Shown here piece after piece: positions 9,238-17,219 of a stretch of 64,000 bases of DNA; position 1 is the first letter of the stretch, and each line of letters begins with the position of its first letter. The notes under the pieces were generated by a model. That model was not told the origin of the DNA and did no database searches. It saw nothing but the letters and a program-made list of their open reading frames with translations. The translations under genes and the position numbers were made by a program. The stretch is from Streptomyces sp. NRRL F-5123 (GTDB lineage: Bacteria > Actinomycetota > Actinomycetes > Streptomycetales > Streptomycetaceae), in NCBI RefSeq assembly GCF_000721495.1, contig NZ_JOHY01000004.1, forward strand, positions 124,001 through 188,000. Direction: 5' to 3'.

Positions 9238-10166
9238 CAGCGGGCCCGGCGGCCGGGGGCGAAAGGCGCACTGCGCGGGACCGCTGCCCCGCCCGTACCG
9301 CCGGGAGCGGCGGTCGGCGGCGGGCAGTCGGGGTGCGCGGCGCCCTCCGCGGAAGTGTGGGCCGGGGCGGGGGTGTTCCGGGGCGGCTCCGCGGTCGCCG
9401 GGCGCGGCCTGCGGAGCAGGTAGGTGTCCATGATCCAGCCCTTGCGGGCGCGGGCCCGGGCGCGGGTGGCGGTGATCCGGGCGGCCAGTGCGGTGTCGAG
9501 CGGCCCGGACAGCAGGATCTCGTCGGGGGTGCCGAGGTAGGCGCCCCAGTAGATGTGCAGGCCCTGACCGGTGAGGGCCGTGAAGGCGTGCCGGGCGTCG
9601 AGCATCACCACCACGTCGTCGGTTCCGGGCGGCAGGCCGTGGTCGGCGAGGCGGCGGCCGGTGGTGATGTGGACGGGGCCGCCGACCTGGTTGAGGGTCA
9701 CGCGGTGCCGGGCGGTGAGCGCGGCGACGCTGCTGACGCCGGGCACGACCGTCCACTCGAAGGCGGGGCCGCCGTCCGCGCGGATCTCGTCGAGGATCGC
9801 GAGGGTGCTGTCGTAGAGGGCGGGGTCGCCCCACACGAGGAAGGCGCCGGTGCCGCCGTCGGGCAGCTCCTCCGCGATCATCCGGCGGTAGAGGGCGGCG
9901 CGGCGGGCGCGCCAGTCGTCGACGGCGGGGGCGTAGCCGGGGGTGGGCGCGGTGCGGTCGCGCTCGGGGTCGCGGGCGGTGACGACGCGGTGCGGGCGGG
10001 TCGCGTGCCGCCGCAGGATCAGCTCGCGCAGGGCCGTCAGGTCGGCTTTGGCGTCGCCCTTGTCGAGCAGGAAGAAGACGTCGGTCCGGCCGATCGCGTC
10101 GACGGCCTGGAGGGTGAGCTGGGCGGGGTCGCCGGCGCCGATGCCGATGACGTGGACGTGTCTCAT
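9237..10166 (-). CDS. cobF: Precorrin-6A synthase (deacetylating), CobF
   Basis: 309-aa SAM-dependent tetrapyrrole methyltransferase that methylates C-1 of precorrin-5 with loss of acetate. Visible motifs are VIGIGAGDPAQLTLQA (SAM-binding N-terminus), LVWGDPALYDST and VVPGVSSVAAL. CobF is specific to the aerobic pathway, so the host makes cobalamin through the oxygen-dependent route. The C-terminal ~55 residues are a Pro/Ala-rich tail beyond the usual ~250-aa enzyme and are probably disordered. The start overlaps the stop of the FhuF-like gene (ATGA). Confidence 0.92.
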   Translation of the reverse strand: MRHVHVIGIGAGDPAQLTLQAVDAIGRTDVFFLLDKGDAKADLTALRELILRRHATRPHRVVTARDPERDRTAPTPGYAPAVDDWRARRAALYRRMIAEELPDGGTGAFLVWGDPALYDSTLAILDEIRADGGPAFEWTVVPGVSSVAALTARHRVTLNQVGGPVHITTGRRLADHGLPPGTDDVVVMLDARHAFTALTGQGLHIYWGAYLGTPDEILLSGPLDTALAARITATRARARARKGWIMDTYLLRRPRPATAEPPRNTPAPAHTSAEGAAHPDCPPPTAAPGGTGGAAVPRSAPFAPGRRAR

Positions 10167-11107
10167 GGGCGGGTGTCCGTGGTGGTGTGCAGGGCGCAGT
10201 CGCCGCACAGGGCGCCGCGGCGGTCGGGGGCGGCCCGGTAGACGAGGCAGCAGCTGCGCCGGCGGAAGGCGCCGGCGGCCGTACGGTCGCGCTGCGGGCG
10301 CAGCGGTTCGCGGTCCAGCAGCGCGGCGGCGAACTCCGCGGTGGCGGCGGCCAGGTCCGGGCGGGCGGTGGCGATCATGGCCGCGGCGCCGTTGACGGCG
10401 GAGGCGGTGTTGCCCAGCAGGATGTGCCGGGAGACGCCGAGCGGGACGTGGAGGGCGGCGAGCTCCGCGAGGGGTCCGTCGTGCAGCCGGGCGGCGAAGG
10501 CGTCGGCGAGCGGCCCGGGCGGCAGGGCGGGGCCGCGCAGCGCGGCGGCGGGCAGCGAGAGGGGTACGGGGCCGCCGAGGACGGGCTGCCAGCGGACGGC
10601 GGCGAGCGGGTGGTCCAGCAGCACGCCGTGCAGGACGGCGGCGGCGAGCGCGGGTGACAGCAGGCGCGCGGCGAGGCCGAGGTGGGCGACGGACGCGCCG
10701 ACGCGGGCCTCGACGGCATCGGGCCGCCGCCCGCTCGCAGCGGCCAGCCGAGCGCGGACGGCGTCGGCCCGCGCGGCGACGGCGGGCGCGTCGAGTGCCT
10801 GCCACGCCGGTTGGCCGGGCCGGGCGGGATCCCCGGTGGTGGCCGGGGCCGCGGGTGCCGGAGGCGTCGGGGCCGAGCCGGTGGCGCTCGGGGCAGCCGG
10901 ACCCGGCCGGGGTGTCATACCGGCCCGGCCCTTCGGCGCGGCGGCCGGGACCGCCGCTTCCGGGGCCGTGCCGGTCCGCGCGGCCGCCGTACCCCACGCG
11001 TCCGCGCCCGTGTCCTCGTGCGTGGTGAAGGCGAAGAAGGGGCCGAGCGCGGTGATCTCGGCGATCACCGCGCCCTGGTCCCTCGTTCCCGGTGCGGGCG
11101 GTGTCAT
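10163..11107 (-). CDS. FhuF-like (2Fe-2S)-binding protein
   Basis: 314-aa protein ending in a C-terminal cysteine pattern, SCCLVYR then ALCGDCALH (Cys-Cys, ~12 residues, Cys-x2-Cys), as in the [2Fe-2S] site of FhuF ferric-siderophore reductases. The middle holds the FhuF-like helical region (LLSPALAAAVLHGVLL, RHILLGNTASAVNGAA). Residues ~35-120 are Ala/Pro-rich and low complexity. It lies between cbtA and cobF with 4-nt overlaps on both sides, so it is made with cobalt uptake and corrin enzymes rather than with a siderophore operon. A reductive role in cobalt or corrinoid handling is an inference. Confidence 0.65.
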   Translation of the reverse strand: MTPPAPGTRDQGAVIAEITALGPFFAFTTHEDTGADAWGTAAARTGTAPEAAVPAAAPKGRAGMTPRPGPAAPSATGSAPTPPAPAAPATTGDPARPGQPAWQALDAPAVAARADAVRARLAAASGRRPDAVEARVGASVAHLGLAARLLSPALAAAVLHGVLLDHPLAAVRWQPVLGGPVPLSLPAAALRGPALPPGPLADAFAARLHDGPLAELAALHVPLGVSRHILLGNTASAVNGAAAMIATARPDLAAATAEFAAALLDREPLRPQRDRTAAGAFRRRSCCLVYRAAPDRRGALCGDCALHTTTDTRP

Positions 11108-11964
11108 GCGGGGGACGGCGCCGTCCCGTGTACGGAGGCGCCGGCCGTGGCGGGGCGCAGGACGCGTTCGGCGAGGGGGGCGAAGACCAGGCCGAGCGCG
11201 GACCACAGCAGCAGCTGCGCTCCCACCGAGTAGAAGCGGAAGGCGAACAGGACGTCGGCCGGGAAGCCGGGGAAGACGATGTTCCCCTCGGCGTCGGTGA
11301 GCGGCTGGGGCGTCTCGGTGGCGTGGTTGCCGTAGTGCTCCTTGTTCCAGCCGAGGTGCCCGAACGACGGCAGGAGCAGCATGACCACGCCGATGGCGAC
11401 GGCGAACGCGGCGCCGGCCAGCAGCGTGGCGTTCCAGTTGCCGAAGCGCGCCTGCAGCCGGCGGCCCAGCCAGACGGCGGCGGCGAGGAAGGCGACCGAG
11501 CACACCACCATGATCAGGTAGAGGCCGCTGCGGGCCCTGATGGTCTCCTCGTGGCCGATGGCCGGCGGGTTCGCCGGGTACTTGAGGAACGGCACCAGGT
11601 ACATGCCGAGGAATCCGCCGCCCGCGACGAGCAGGGCGAGGCTGCGGGCGCGCAGGGCGCCGGCCCGGCCGAGGCAGACGGTGTAGGCGACGGCGAGGAG
11701 CGCGCCCATCGCCATGCCGAAGACGACCATGCCGGCGCCGATGCCGACGTCCGCCTGGACGGTGCGGCTGAACAGGTCGGACCCGGCGGCCTCGGGAGCG
11801 ATCCCGGCGGCCTTGTCGAGGGCGGCCTGCGCGGCGTCGCGGCCGCTCTCGTAGTCGATGGCCTTGCCGATGTACGGCTCGGCGAAGATCCGGGCGAAGA
11901 CGAATGCGAGCAGCCCGGCCACCGCGCCGGCGAGGACGCCGCGCAGCACGAGTTTCTTTTCCAT
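11104..11964 (-). CDS. cbtA: CbtA cobalt transporter subunit
   Basis: 286-aa membrane protein with about six hydrophobic segments (LVLRGVLAGAVAGLLAFVFA at the start, GMVVFGMAMGALLAVAYTV, LYLIMVVCSVAFLAAAV and others) and the family LPSFGHLGWNKEHYG region. CbtA is predicted to form a B12-controlled cobalt importer with CbtB. The ATG at 11964 has only a weak GGA-type ribosome site ~12 nt upstream. It lies 110 bp after cbtB and is coupled by ATGA to the FhuF-like gene. Confidence 0.85.
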   Translation of the reverse strand: MEKKLVLRGVLAGAVAGLLAFVFARIFAEPYIGKAIDYESGRDAAQAALDKAAGIAPEAAGSDLFSRTVQADVGIGAGMVVFGMAMGALLAVAYTVCLGRAGALRARSLALLVAGGGFLGMYLVPFLKYPANPPAIGHEETIRARSGLYLIMVVCSVAFLAAAVWLGRRLQARFGNWNATLLAGAAFAVAIGVVMLLLPSFGHLGWNKEHYGNHATETPQPLTDAEGNIVFPGFPADVLFAFRFYSVGAQLLLWSALGLVFAPLAERVLRPATAGASVHGTAPSPA

Positions 11965-12074
11965 GTCGAGTTGTCCGTTGCGAAGGGGGACGGGGGACGC
12001 GGGGGCTTCCGGGCGGACCGGCTGGCCGTCGGGCGCGGGGCCCGCTGCGCTCGGGCGCAGCGGGCCCGCCGCCG

Positions 12075-12290
12075 TCAGTGGCAGGGGAAGCCGAGGAAGT
12101 GGCGTGCGTCGTGGACGAACTCGTGGATGTGCATGTCCTTGCCGAACACGGAGACGGCGCCCTGGTCGACGCCGACGAAGTAGTAGGCGGCGAGTGCGAG
12201 GAACGTGGCGCCGACCAGCCACAGCGCGGCCTTGGTGACCGGCAGGACGACCGGTGTGGCGGCGGGGCGGGCAGGGGAGATGCTGCTCAA
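12075..12290 (-). CDS. cbtB: CbtB cobalt transporter subunit
   Basis: 71-aa one-helix membrane protein. After a membrane segment (ALWLVGATFLALAAYYFVG) it carries the characteristic metal-binding C-terminus HIHEFVHDARHFLGFPCH, rich in His and ending Cys-His. The start is a TTG, chosen because AAGGAGG lies 8 nt upstream and no ATG or GTG fits. It is first in the cobalt/B12 operon, directly behind a cobalamin riboswitch. Confidence 0.9.
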   Translation of the reverse strand: MSSISPARPAATPVVLPVTKAALWLVGATFLALAAYYFVGVDQGAVSVFGKDMHIHEFVHDARHFLGFPCH

Positions 12291-12344
12291 GGTGAGCCCT
12301 CCTTCGGGGATCGTGCGTCCCTGGTCTGCTGGGCGTCGTGACGG

Positions 12345-12460
12345 GCGGGTGTCTGACTCCCCGTCTCGCCCGAAGGCGGCGGGATCACAGTGGCGCGACC
12401 GTGCCGGAGTCTCACCGGCTTCCCCATGCCATCACTTACCCCGTGAGCGTAGGGCTCCGT
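12345..12460 (-). promoter_or_regulatory. Cobalamin (AdoCbl) riboswitch
   Basis: Read on the minus strand, the leader of cbtB contains GGGAAGCCGGTGAGACTCCGG, then CACGGTCGCGCCACTGTGAT (the B12-box core GCCACTGTGA), then GGGGAGTCAGACAC, in the order and spacing of the cobalamin riboswitch. It ends about 55 nt before the cbtB TTG. High B12 should shut down cobalt uptake and the downstream cob genes. Confidence 0.93.
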
Positions 12461-12546
12461 TCTGTCATGCGTCAATCAGGGCGAATCGGCGATCACCAGG
12501 GGTTCCGGCGCTTGTGATCAAGGTCTCCGGAGGCCGGGGCGGCCTA

Positions 12547-12563
12547 TTGCACATCGTTCGCAA
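12547..12563 (+). promoter_or_regulatory. Nur-box-like operator upstream of the NiCoT gene
   Basis: TTGCAC-ATCGT-TCGCAA fits the published nickel-uptake-regulator pattern tTGCaa-N5-ttGCAA of Streptomyces (17 bp, outer TTGC/GCAA arms intact). It lies 55 bp before the NiCoT start and overlaps a possible -35; TAGTCT 5 nt downstream could be the -10. Nickel-bound Nur would repress the permease. Confidence 0.6.
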
Positions 12564-12617
12564 CTAGTAGTCTGATGCGGTAAGCACCACACCGGCCGCT
12601 CCCCGGAGGACGAAGGA

Positions 12618-13751
12618 ATGAGCAGCACCACCGAGGCCCCGGCCCCCGCCGGATCGCGTCTGCGACGGATGAAGCACTCGATGACCCGGGCGGAGTGGAC
12701 CCGGCTCGGGGGCATGGCGGCCTTCATCGTCGCCCTCCACGTGATCGGCTGGTTCACGCTGGTGGCGATCGTGGCGCCGGAGCACTACAGCGTCGGCACC
12801 AAGTCCTTCGGCATCGGCATCGGCGTGACCGCGTACACGCTCGGGATGCGGCACGCCTTCGACGCCGACCACATCGCGGCGATCGACAACACCACCCGCA
12901 AGCTCATGCACGAGGGCAAGCGTCCGCTGTCGGTGGGCTTCTGGTTCTCGCTGGGCCACTCCAGCATCGTCTTCGGGCTGGCCGTGCTGCTGTCGCTGGG
13001 CATCAAATCGCTCTCCGACCCGGTCGAGAACGACGACTCGCAGCTGCACAGCGTCACCGGCTGGATCGGCACGACCGTCTCCGGCACGTTCCTCTACGCC
13101 ATCGCGATCATCAACCTGCTGATCCTGGCCGGGATCTGGAAGGTCTTCCGGCAGATGCGGGGCGGGCACTTCGACGAGGCGGCGCTCGAAGAGCACCTGA
13201 ACAACCGCGGGTTCATGAACCGGCTGCTCGGCCGGGTGATGAAGTCGATCACCAAGCCCTGGCAGATGTACCCGCTGGGGCTGCTGTTCGGCCTGGGCTT
13301 CGACACCGCTACCGAGATCGCCCTGCTGGTGCTGGCCGGCTCCGGCGCCGCCTCCGGGCTGCCGTGGTACGCGATCCTGTGCCTTCCGGTGCTGTTCGCG
13401 GCCGGTATGTGCCTGCTGGACACGATCGACGGCTCGTTCATGAACTTCGCCTACGAGTGGGCCTTCTCCAAGCCCGTCCGCAAGGTCTACTACAACCTCA
13501 CCATCACCGGCCTGTCGGTCGCGGTGGCGCTCATCATCGGCACCGTGGAGCTGCTGGGCCTGATCGGCGACAAGGCCGGGCTGCACGGCGCCTTCTGGGA
13601 CTGGATCGGCGGCCTGGACCTCAACGTCGTCGGCTACGTGATCGTCGGGCTCTTCTTCGCCACCTGGGCGGTGGCGGTGGCGGTGTGGAAGTTCGGCAAC
13701 ATCGAGGAGAAGTGGTCGGCCGGGCTGCGGACGGCCGAGCAGCCGGACTGA
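12618..13751 (+). CDS. Nickel/cobalt permease, NiCoT (NicT/HoxN) family
   Basis: 377-aa eight-helix transporter with the family signatures in order: HAFDADHIAAIDN in helix II, LGHSS in helix III, LGFDTATEIAL and GMCLLDTIDGSFM. The His/Asp motif in helix II binds Ni2+ or Co2+. The ATG at 12618 follows GGAGGACGAAGGA. It is divergent from the cobalt operon, and its own leader has a Nur-like box rather than a riboswitch, which suggests nickel is at least one substrate; the nearby urease operon would use nickel. Substrate preference cannot be decided from sequence. Confidence 0.93.
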   Translation: MSSTTEAPAPAGSRLRRMKHSMTRAEWTRLGGMAAFIVALHVIGWFTLVAIVAPEHYSVGTKSFGIGIGVTAYTLGMRHAFDADHIAAIDNTTRKLMHEGKRPLSVGFWFSLGHSSIVFGLAVLLSLGIKSLSDPVENDDSQLHSVTGWIGTTVSGTFLYAIAIINLLILAGIWKVFRQMRGGHFDEAALEEHLNNRGFMNRLLGRVMKSITKPWQMYPLGLLFGLGFDTATEIALLVLAGSGAASGLPWYAILCLPVLFAAGMCLLDTIDGSFMNFAYEWAFSKPVRKVYYNLTITGLSVAVALIIGTVELLGLIGDKAGLHGAFWDWIGGLDLNVVGYVIVGLFFATWAVAVAVWKFGNIEEKWSAGLRTAEQPD

Positions 13752-13771
13752 CCCGCGCGGCAGCGGCGGCC

Positions 13772-13806
13772 AAGGCCCGTACCCCGGCACCCGGGGTACG
13801 GGCCTT
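13772..13806. terminator. Bidirectional terminator-like hairpin
   Basis: AAGGCCCGTACCCC and GGGGTACGGGCCTT form a perfect 14-bp stem with a 7-nt loop between the convergent NiCoT and methyltransferase genes. Confidence 0.75.
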
Positions 13807-13823
13807 CGGCGTCTGTTCGGCGT

Positions 13824-14675
13824 CTAACGGGAGGGCCGGGTGCCGATGACGACCGTCGCGCCGAGGTCGTCGTCGGTGGCCGTACGGGCGAGCAGGCCGC
13901 CGTCCCCGAGGACGCCCGCGGCCGCGGCTGCCTGCCGCTCGCCCGCCTCCACCAGGACGGAGCCGCCGGGGGCGAGCCATCCGCCCGCGTCGGCGGCGAC
14001 CCGGCGCAGCACGTCCAGGCCGTCGGGCCCGCCGTCGAGGGCGATGCGGGCCTCGTGGTCACGGGCCTCGGAGGGGAGCAGGGCGACCGCTCCGGTGGGC
14101 ACGTAAGGCACGTTGGCGGCCAGCACGTCGACCCTGCCGCGCAGCGCGGCGGGCAGCGCCGCGAAGAGGTCCCCGCAGTGGGCCCGGCCGCCGGCCGCGG
14201 CGATGTTACGGGCCGCGCACGCGACGGCCGCCGGGTCGAGGTCGGCGGCGTGCAGTTCGGTACGGCCCAGGGCCGCGGCGAGCGCGGCGCCGACCGCTCC
14301 GGAGCCGCAGCACAGGTCGGCGACGACCACCCGCCCGCGCGCGGCGAGCGCGGCGCGGCCGAGCGCGGCGGCCTCGCGCACCAGCAGCTCGGTGCGCCGG
14401 CGCGGGACGAACACCCCGGCGTCGACCTCGATCCGCAAGGAGCAGAACTCCGCCCAGCCGACGACGTGTTCGAGCGGCCGCCCGGCGGCGCGACCGGCGG
14501 TCATCGCGGCGGCCTCGGCGGGCGTGGCGGCGGTGTCCAGGATGATGCGGGCCTCTTCCTCGGCGAAGACGCAGCCCGCGGCCCTGAGCCGGGCGGTGAC
14601 GGCGGCGTGGGTGAGTCCCTCGGCGGACTGCGGGGCGGCGGGCGGGGATCCGGCGGTTTCCGGGGTGTGCGGCAT
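13824..14675 (-). CDS. PrmC/HemK-like protein-(glutamine-N5) methyltransferase paralogue
   Basis: 283-aa class I SAM methyltransferase. GRPLEHVVGWAEF and VPRRRTELLV match the N-terminal substrate-side region of HemK proteins. ADLCCGSGAVGAALA is the SAM motif, and ANVPYVP is the N-x-P-Y catalytic motif with Val instead of Pro at the second position. It best fits the TIGR03704 subfamily ('putative protein N5-glutamine methyltransferase', substrate unknown) rather than the release-factor enzyme PrmC, which normally sits beside prfA. The ATG has a GAGAGG site upstream. Confidence 0.8.
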   Translation of the reverse strand: MPHTPETAGSPPAAPQSAEGLTHAAVTARLRAAGCVFAEEEARIILDTAATPAEAAAMTAGRAAGRPLEHVVGWAEFCSLRIEVDAGVFVPRRRTELLVREAAALGRAALAARGRVVVADLCCGSGAVGAALAAALGRTELHAADLDPAAVACAARNIAAAGGRAHCGDLFAALPAALRGRVDVLAANVPYVPTGAVALLPSEARDHEARIALDGGPDGLDVLRRVAADAGGWLAPGGSVLVEAGERQAAAAAGVLGDGGLLARTATDDDLGATVVIGTRPSR

Positions 14676-14865
14676 GGCGGCCTCTCGGCGGGGTGCGGCG
14701 ACCGGCGGAACCGGTCAGGAAGCCCCGGTGCCGCGGCCGTACGGCGGGAACGTGCGGTGCGTACGCGCGGTGATCGGTCCCACCTCCCCTGCATGTCGTG
14801 GCGCGCGCCGGCGGCCTGGCCGCCGGTCGGCGCCCAACCTACCCCAGCCGGGGCGGTCGCTCGCA

Positions 14866-14968
14866 CCGAACCGATATGTAACGGTTAAGCATCAGCGCGG
14901 ATTGGGCGTCTTTACCGGCCAATAACCCAGTGCAATAGTGCGGTCGTTCTCCAACTGAAACGCTTAAG
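14866..14968 (+). promoter_or_regulatory. Promoter region with LacI-type operator repeats, sugar-importer operon
   Basis: The 349-bp gap before the binding-protein gene holds four related elements: CCGAACCGATA (14866), TAACGGTTAAG (14879, with the odd-centred palindrome TAAC-G-GTTA), CTTTACCG (14910) and AACGCTTAAG (14959). They share the pattern CTTWACCGTTTA or its complement, and two recur upstream of the mannosidase-lacI pair. They are probable binding sites for the LacI protein encoded at 18-19 kb. Nothing else is recognised in the rest of the gap. Confidence 0.55.
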
Positions 14969-15024
14969 TTGGTCCGTCGTCCTGCTGGACTCGGTCGGAC
15001 GTCGTGGAAACGGAGAGGGAGCAG

Positions 15025-16347
15025 ATGAAGCGCACAGCACTCGCCGGTCCGCTGGTCGCCGTGATGGCGCTGCTGGCGACGGCCTGCGGTGGCGGAGGCT
15101 CGTCGTCCGGCGGCGGGTCGGCCGCCTCGCCGACCGATCCGTCCAAGGTCACCGGGGACGTCAAGGTCCTGACCCAGCGCACCGACCTGGTGCAGGACGG
15201 GACGATGAAGAAGTACGCCGCGGAGTTCAGCAAGATCTACCCCAAGGTGCACGTCACCTTCGAGGGGATCACGGACTACGAGGGCGAGGTCAAGATCCGG
15301 ATGAACACGTCGAACTACGGCGACGTGCTCATGATCCCGGCGGCGATCAAGACCGACGACTACCCGAAGTTCTTCGCCCCGCTGGGCACGGCGGAGGAGC
15401 TGGGCAAGAAGTACACCTTCACCGAGAAGGCCGCGGTCGGCGGCAAGGTCTACGGCATCGCGAACTTCGCGAACGCCGACGGCTTCGTCTACAACAAGGC
15501 CGTCTGGCAGCAGGCCGGGATCACCGACTGGCCGACCACGCCCGGCCAGTTCCTGACCGACCTGAAGGCGATCAAGTCGCGGACGGGCGCGACGCCGTAC
15601 TACACCAACTACAAGGACGGCTGGCCGCTGACCGCCTGGACGCAGGTCCAGGGCGCCGTCACCTGCGACGCCAAGGCGACGGACGAGCCGGCCGGCGACC
15701 CCGACCCCTGGAAGGCCGGCAGCGACCTGAACGTCGGCGACACGCTGCTGTACGACATCGTGCACGGCGGGCTCTCCGAGCAGGACCCGACCACCACCAA
15801 CTGGGAGAACAGCAAGAACCTGCTGGCCACCGGCAAGATCGGCACCATGTGGCTGGGGTCGTGGGCGATCGTGCAGATGCAGGACGCGGCCGAGAAGGCC
15901 GGCAAGGACCCGGCCGAGATCGGCTACATGCCCTTCCCGTCGCAGAAGGACGGCAAGTTCTGCACGCCGGTGGCGCCGGACTACCAGGAGGCGGTGAACA
16001 TCCACTCCGGGCACAAGGCCGCCGCGCGGGCGTGGATCGACTGGTTCACCGACAAGTCCGGCTACGTGCAGGACAACCAGGCCGTCCCGACCCTCAAGGG
16101 CGGCCCGATGCCCAGCGCGCTCAAGCCCTTCCAGGACGCCGGGGTGCGGTTCGTCCCGATGTCCCAGGCGCAGGCCGCGAAGGTCACCACGATCGACAAC
16201 CAGTCCGAGATCGGCATGACCGACAAGCCCGACTACCGCCAGCACCTGATCGACGTCGCCCGCGGCGCGGCCGGCGGCGACCTGCCCGGCATCTTCGCGG
16301 ACCTCGCCGAGAAGTGGTCGGCCGCACAGAAGACCGCGAGCCTGTGA
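15025..16347 (+). CDS. Carbohydrate ABC transporter, solute-binding lipoprotein
   Basis: 440-aa family 1 extracellular solute-binding protein. The signal sequence MKRTALAGPLVAVMALLATAC ends in a lipobox (A-T-A-C, Cys21), followed by a Gly/Ser linker. The body has the periplasmic-binding-protein look (LGTAEELGKKYTF, GWPLTAWTQVQGA, KIGTMWLGSWAI). It delivers a sugar or oligosaccharide to the two permeases downstream. The ATG at 15025 is preferred over an in-frame GTG at 15004 because GGAGAGGGAG lies between them. The stop overlaps the next start (GTGA). The substrate is inferred as a beta-mannoside from the neighbouring mannosidase. Confidence 0.9.
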   Translation: MKRTALAGPLVAVMALLATACGGGGSSSGGGSAASPTDPSKVTGDVKVLTQRTDLVQDGTMKKYAAEFSKIYPKVHVTFEGITDYEGEVKIRMNTSNYGDVLMIPAAIKTDDYPKFFAPLGTAEELGKKYTFTEKAAVGGKVYGIANFANADGFVYNKAVWQQAGITDWPTTPGQFLTDLKAIKSRTGATPYYTNYKDGWPLTAWTQVQGAVTCDAKATDEPAGDPDPWKAGSDLNVGDTLLYDIVHGGLSEQDPTTTNWENSKNLLATGKIGTMWLGSWAIVQMQDAAEKAGKDPAEIGYMPFPSQKDGKFCTPVAPDYQEAVNIHSGHKAAARAWIDWFTDKSGYVQDNQAVPTLKGGPMPSALKPFQDAGVRFVPMSQAQAAKVTTIDNQSEIGMTDKPDYRQHLIDVARGAAGGDLPGIFADLAEKWSAAQKTASL

Positions 16348-17219
16348 GCCGCGCTCGGGTCTGGCGGACCGTGACGCCATGGCTGTACCTGGCGGTGCCA
16401 CTGGCCCTGCTGATCACGTTCACCTACATCCCGGTCGGGAACATGATCAGGGACAGCTTCACCGACTGGGACGGCGTCAGCCCGGACCGGAACTACGTCG
16501 GGACCAAGAACTACGTGGAGCTGTTCACCAGACCCGAGCTCTTCCAGGTCTTCTTCGTCAGCGTCTACTACCTGGTCGCCTCCGCCGTGCAGATCGTGCT
16601 CGCGCTGTACTTCGCGACGGTGCTCAGCTTCGACGTGCGCTTCCGCAACCTCTTCAAGGGGATCCTGTTCTTCCCCTACCTGCTCAACGGCGTCGCGATC
16701 GGCTTCGTCTTCCTCTACTTCTTCCAGCCGCACGGCACCCTCGACACGGTGCTGAGCGCCTTCGGGGCGCACGGCCACCACTTCTGGCTGGGCAGCGGGC
16801 GGATGGGCAACACCTCGCTCGCCGGGGTGTCGGTGTGGCGCTTCACGGGCCTGAACTTCGTGCTCTTCCTGGGCGCGATCCAGTCCGTCCCCGGCGAGCT
16901 GTACGAGGCGTCGGAGCTGGACGGCGCCAACCGCTGGCAGCAGTTCCGGCACATCATCGCGCCGGGCATCAAGCCGGTGCTGAGCCTGAGCGCGATCCTG
17001 GCGATCTCCGGCTCGCTGTCGGCGTTCGAGATCCCGTACATCATGACGCGCGGCGCCGCGGGCACCCAGACCTTCGTGATCCAGACGGTCAAGCTGGCCT
17101 TCGAGTTCGACAAGATGGGGCTCGCCTCCGCGGCGGCCGTGGCGCTGCTGGTGATCATCCTGCTGGTGACCTGGCTCCAGCGGATCGTGGTGCCCGACGA
17201 GAGGAACGATCTCGTATGA
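16344..17219 (+). CDS. Carbohydrate ABC transporter permease 1 (MalF/UgpA type)
   Basis: 291-aa permease with six predicted helices and the EAA loop ELYEASELDGANRWQQFRHI, which contacts the ATPase. The GTG start overlaps the binding-protein stop, and the gene ends in an ATGA overlap with permease 2, so the three genes form one translational unit. No ATPase gene lies in the cluster; Streptomyces importers of this class commonly share the MsiK ATPase. Confidence 0.92.
   Translation: MSRARVWRTVTPWLYLAVPLALLITFTYIPVGNMIRDSFTDWDGVSPDRNYVGTKNYVELFTRPELFQVFFVSVYYLVASAVQIVLALYFATVLSFDVRFRNLFKGILFFPYLLNGVAIGFVFLYFFQPHGTLDTVLSAFGAHGHHFWLGSGRMGNTSLAGVSVWRFTGLNFVLFLGAIQSVPGELYEASELDGANRWQQFRHIIAPGIKPVLSLSAILAISGSLSAFEIPYIMTRGAAGTQTFVIQTVKLAFEFDKMGLASAAAVALLVIILLVTWLQRIVVPDERNDLV

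Noticed and set aside
2369..9271. A single open frame of about 2300 codons on the minus strand
   Set aside because: It is an artefact of GC-rich DNA. Only the nhaA fusion part is real; the rest is the antisense or out-of-frame reading of the flotillin, STAND and cobK genes.
13824..14675. True PrmC release-factor methyltransferase
   Set aside because: The catalytic motif is NVPY rather than NPPY, and prfA is not adjacent, so a paralogous subfamily is more likely.
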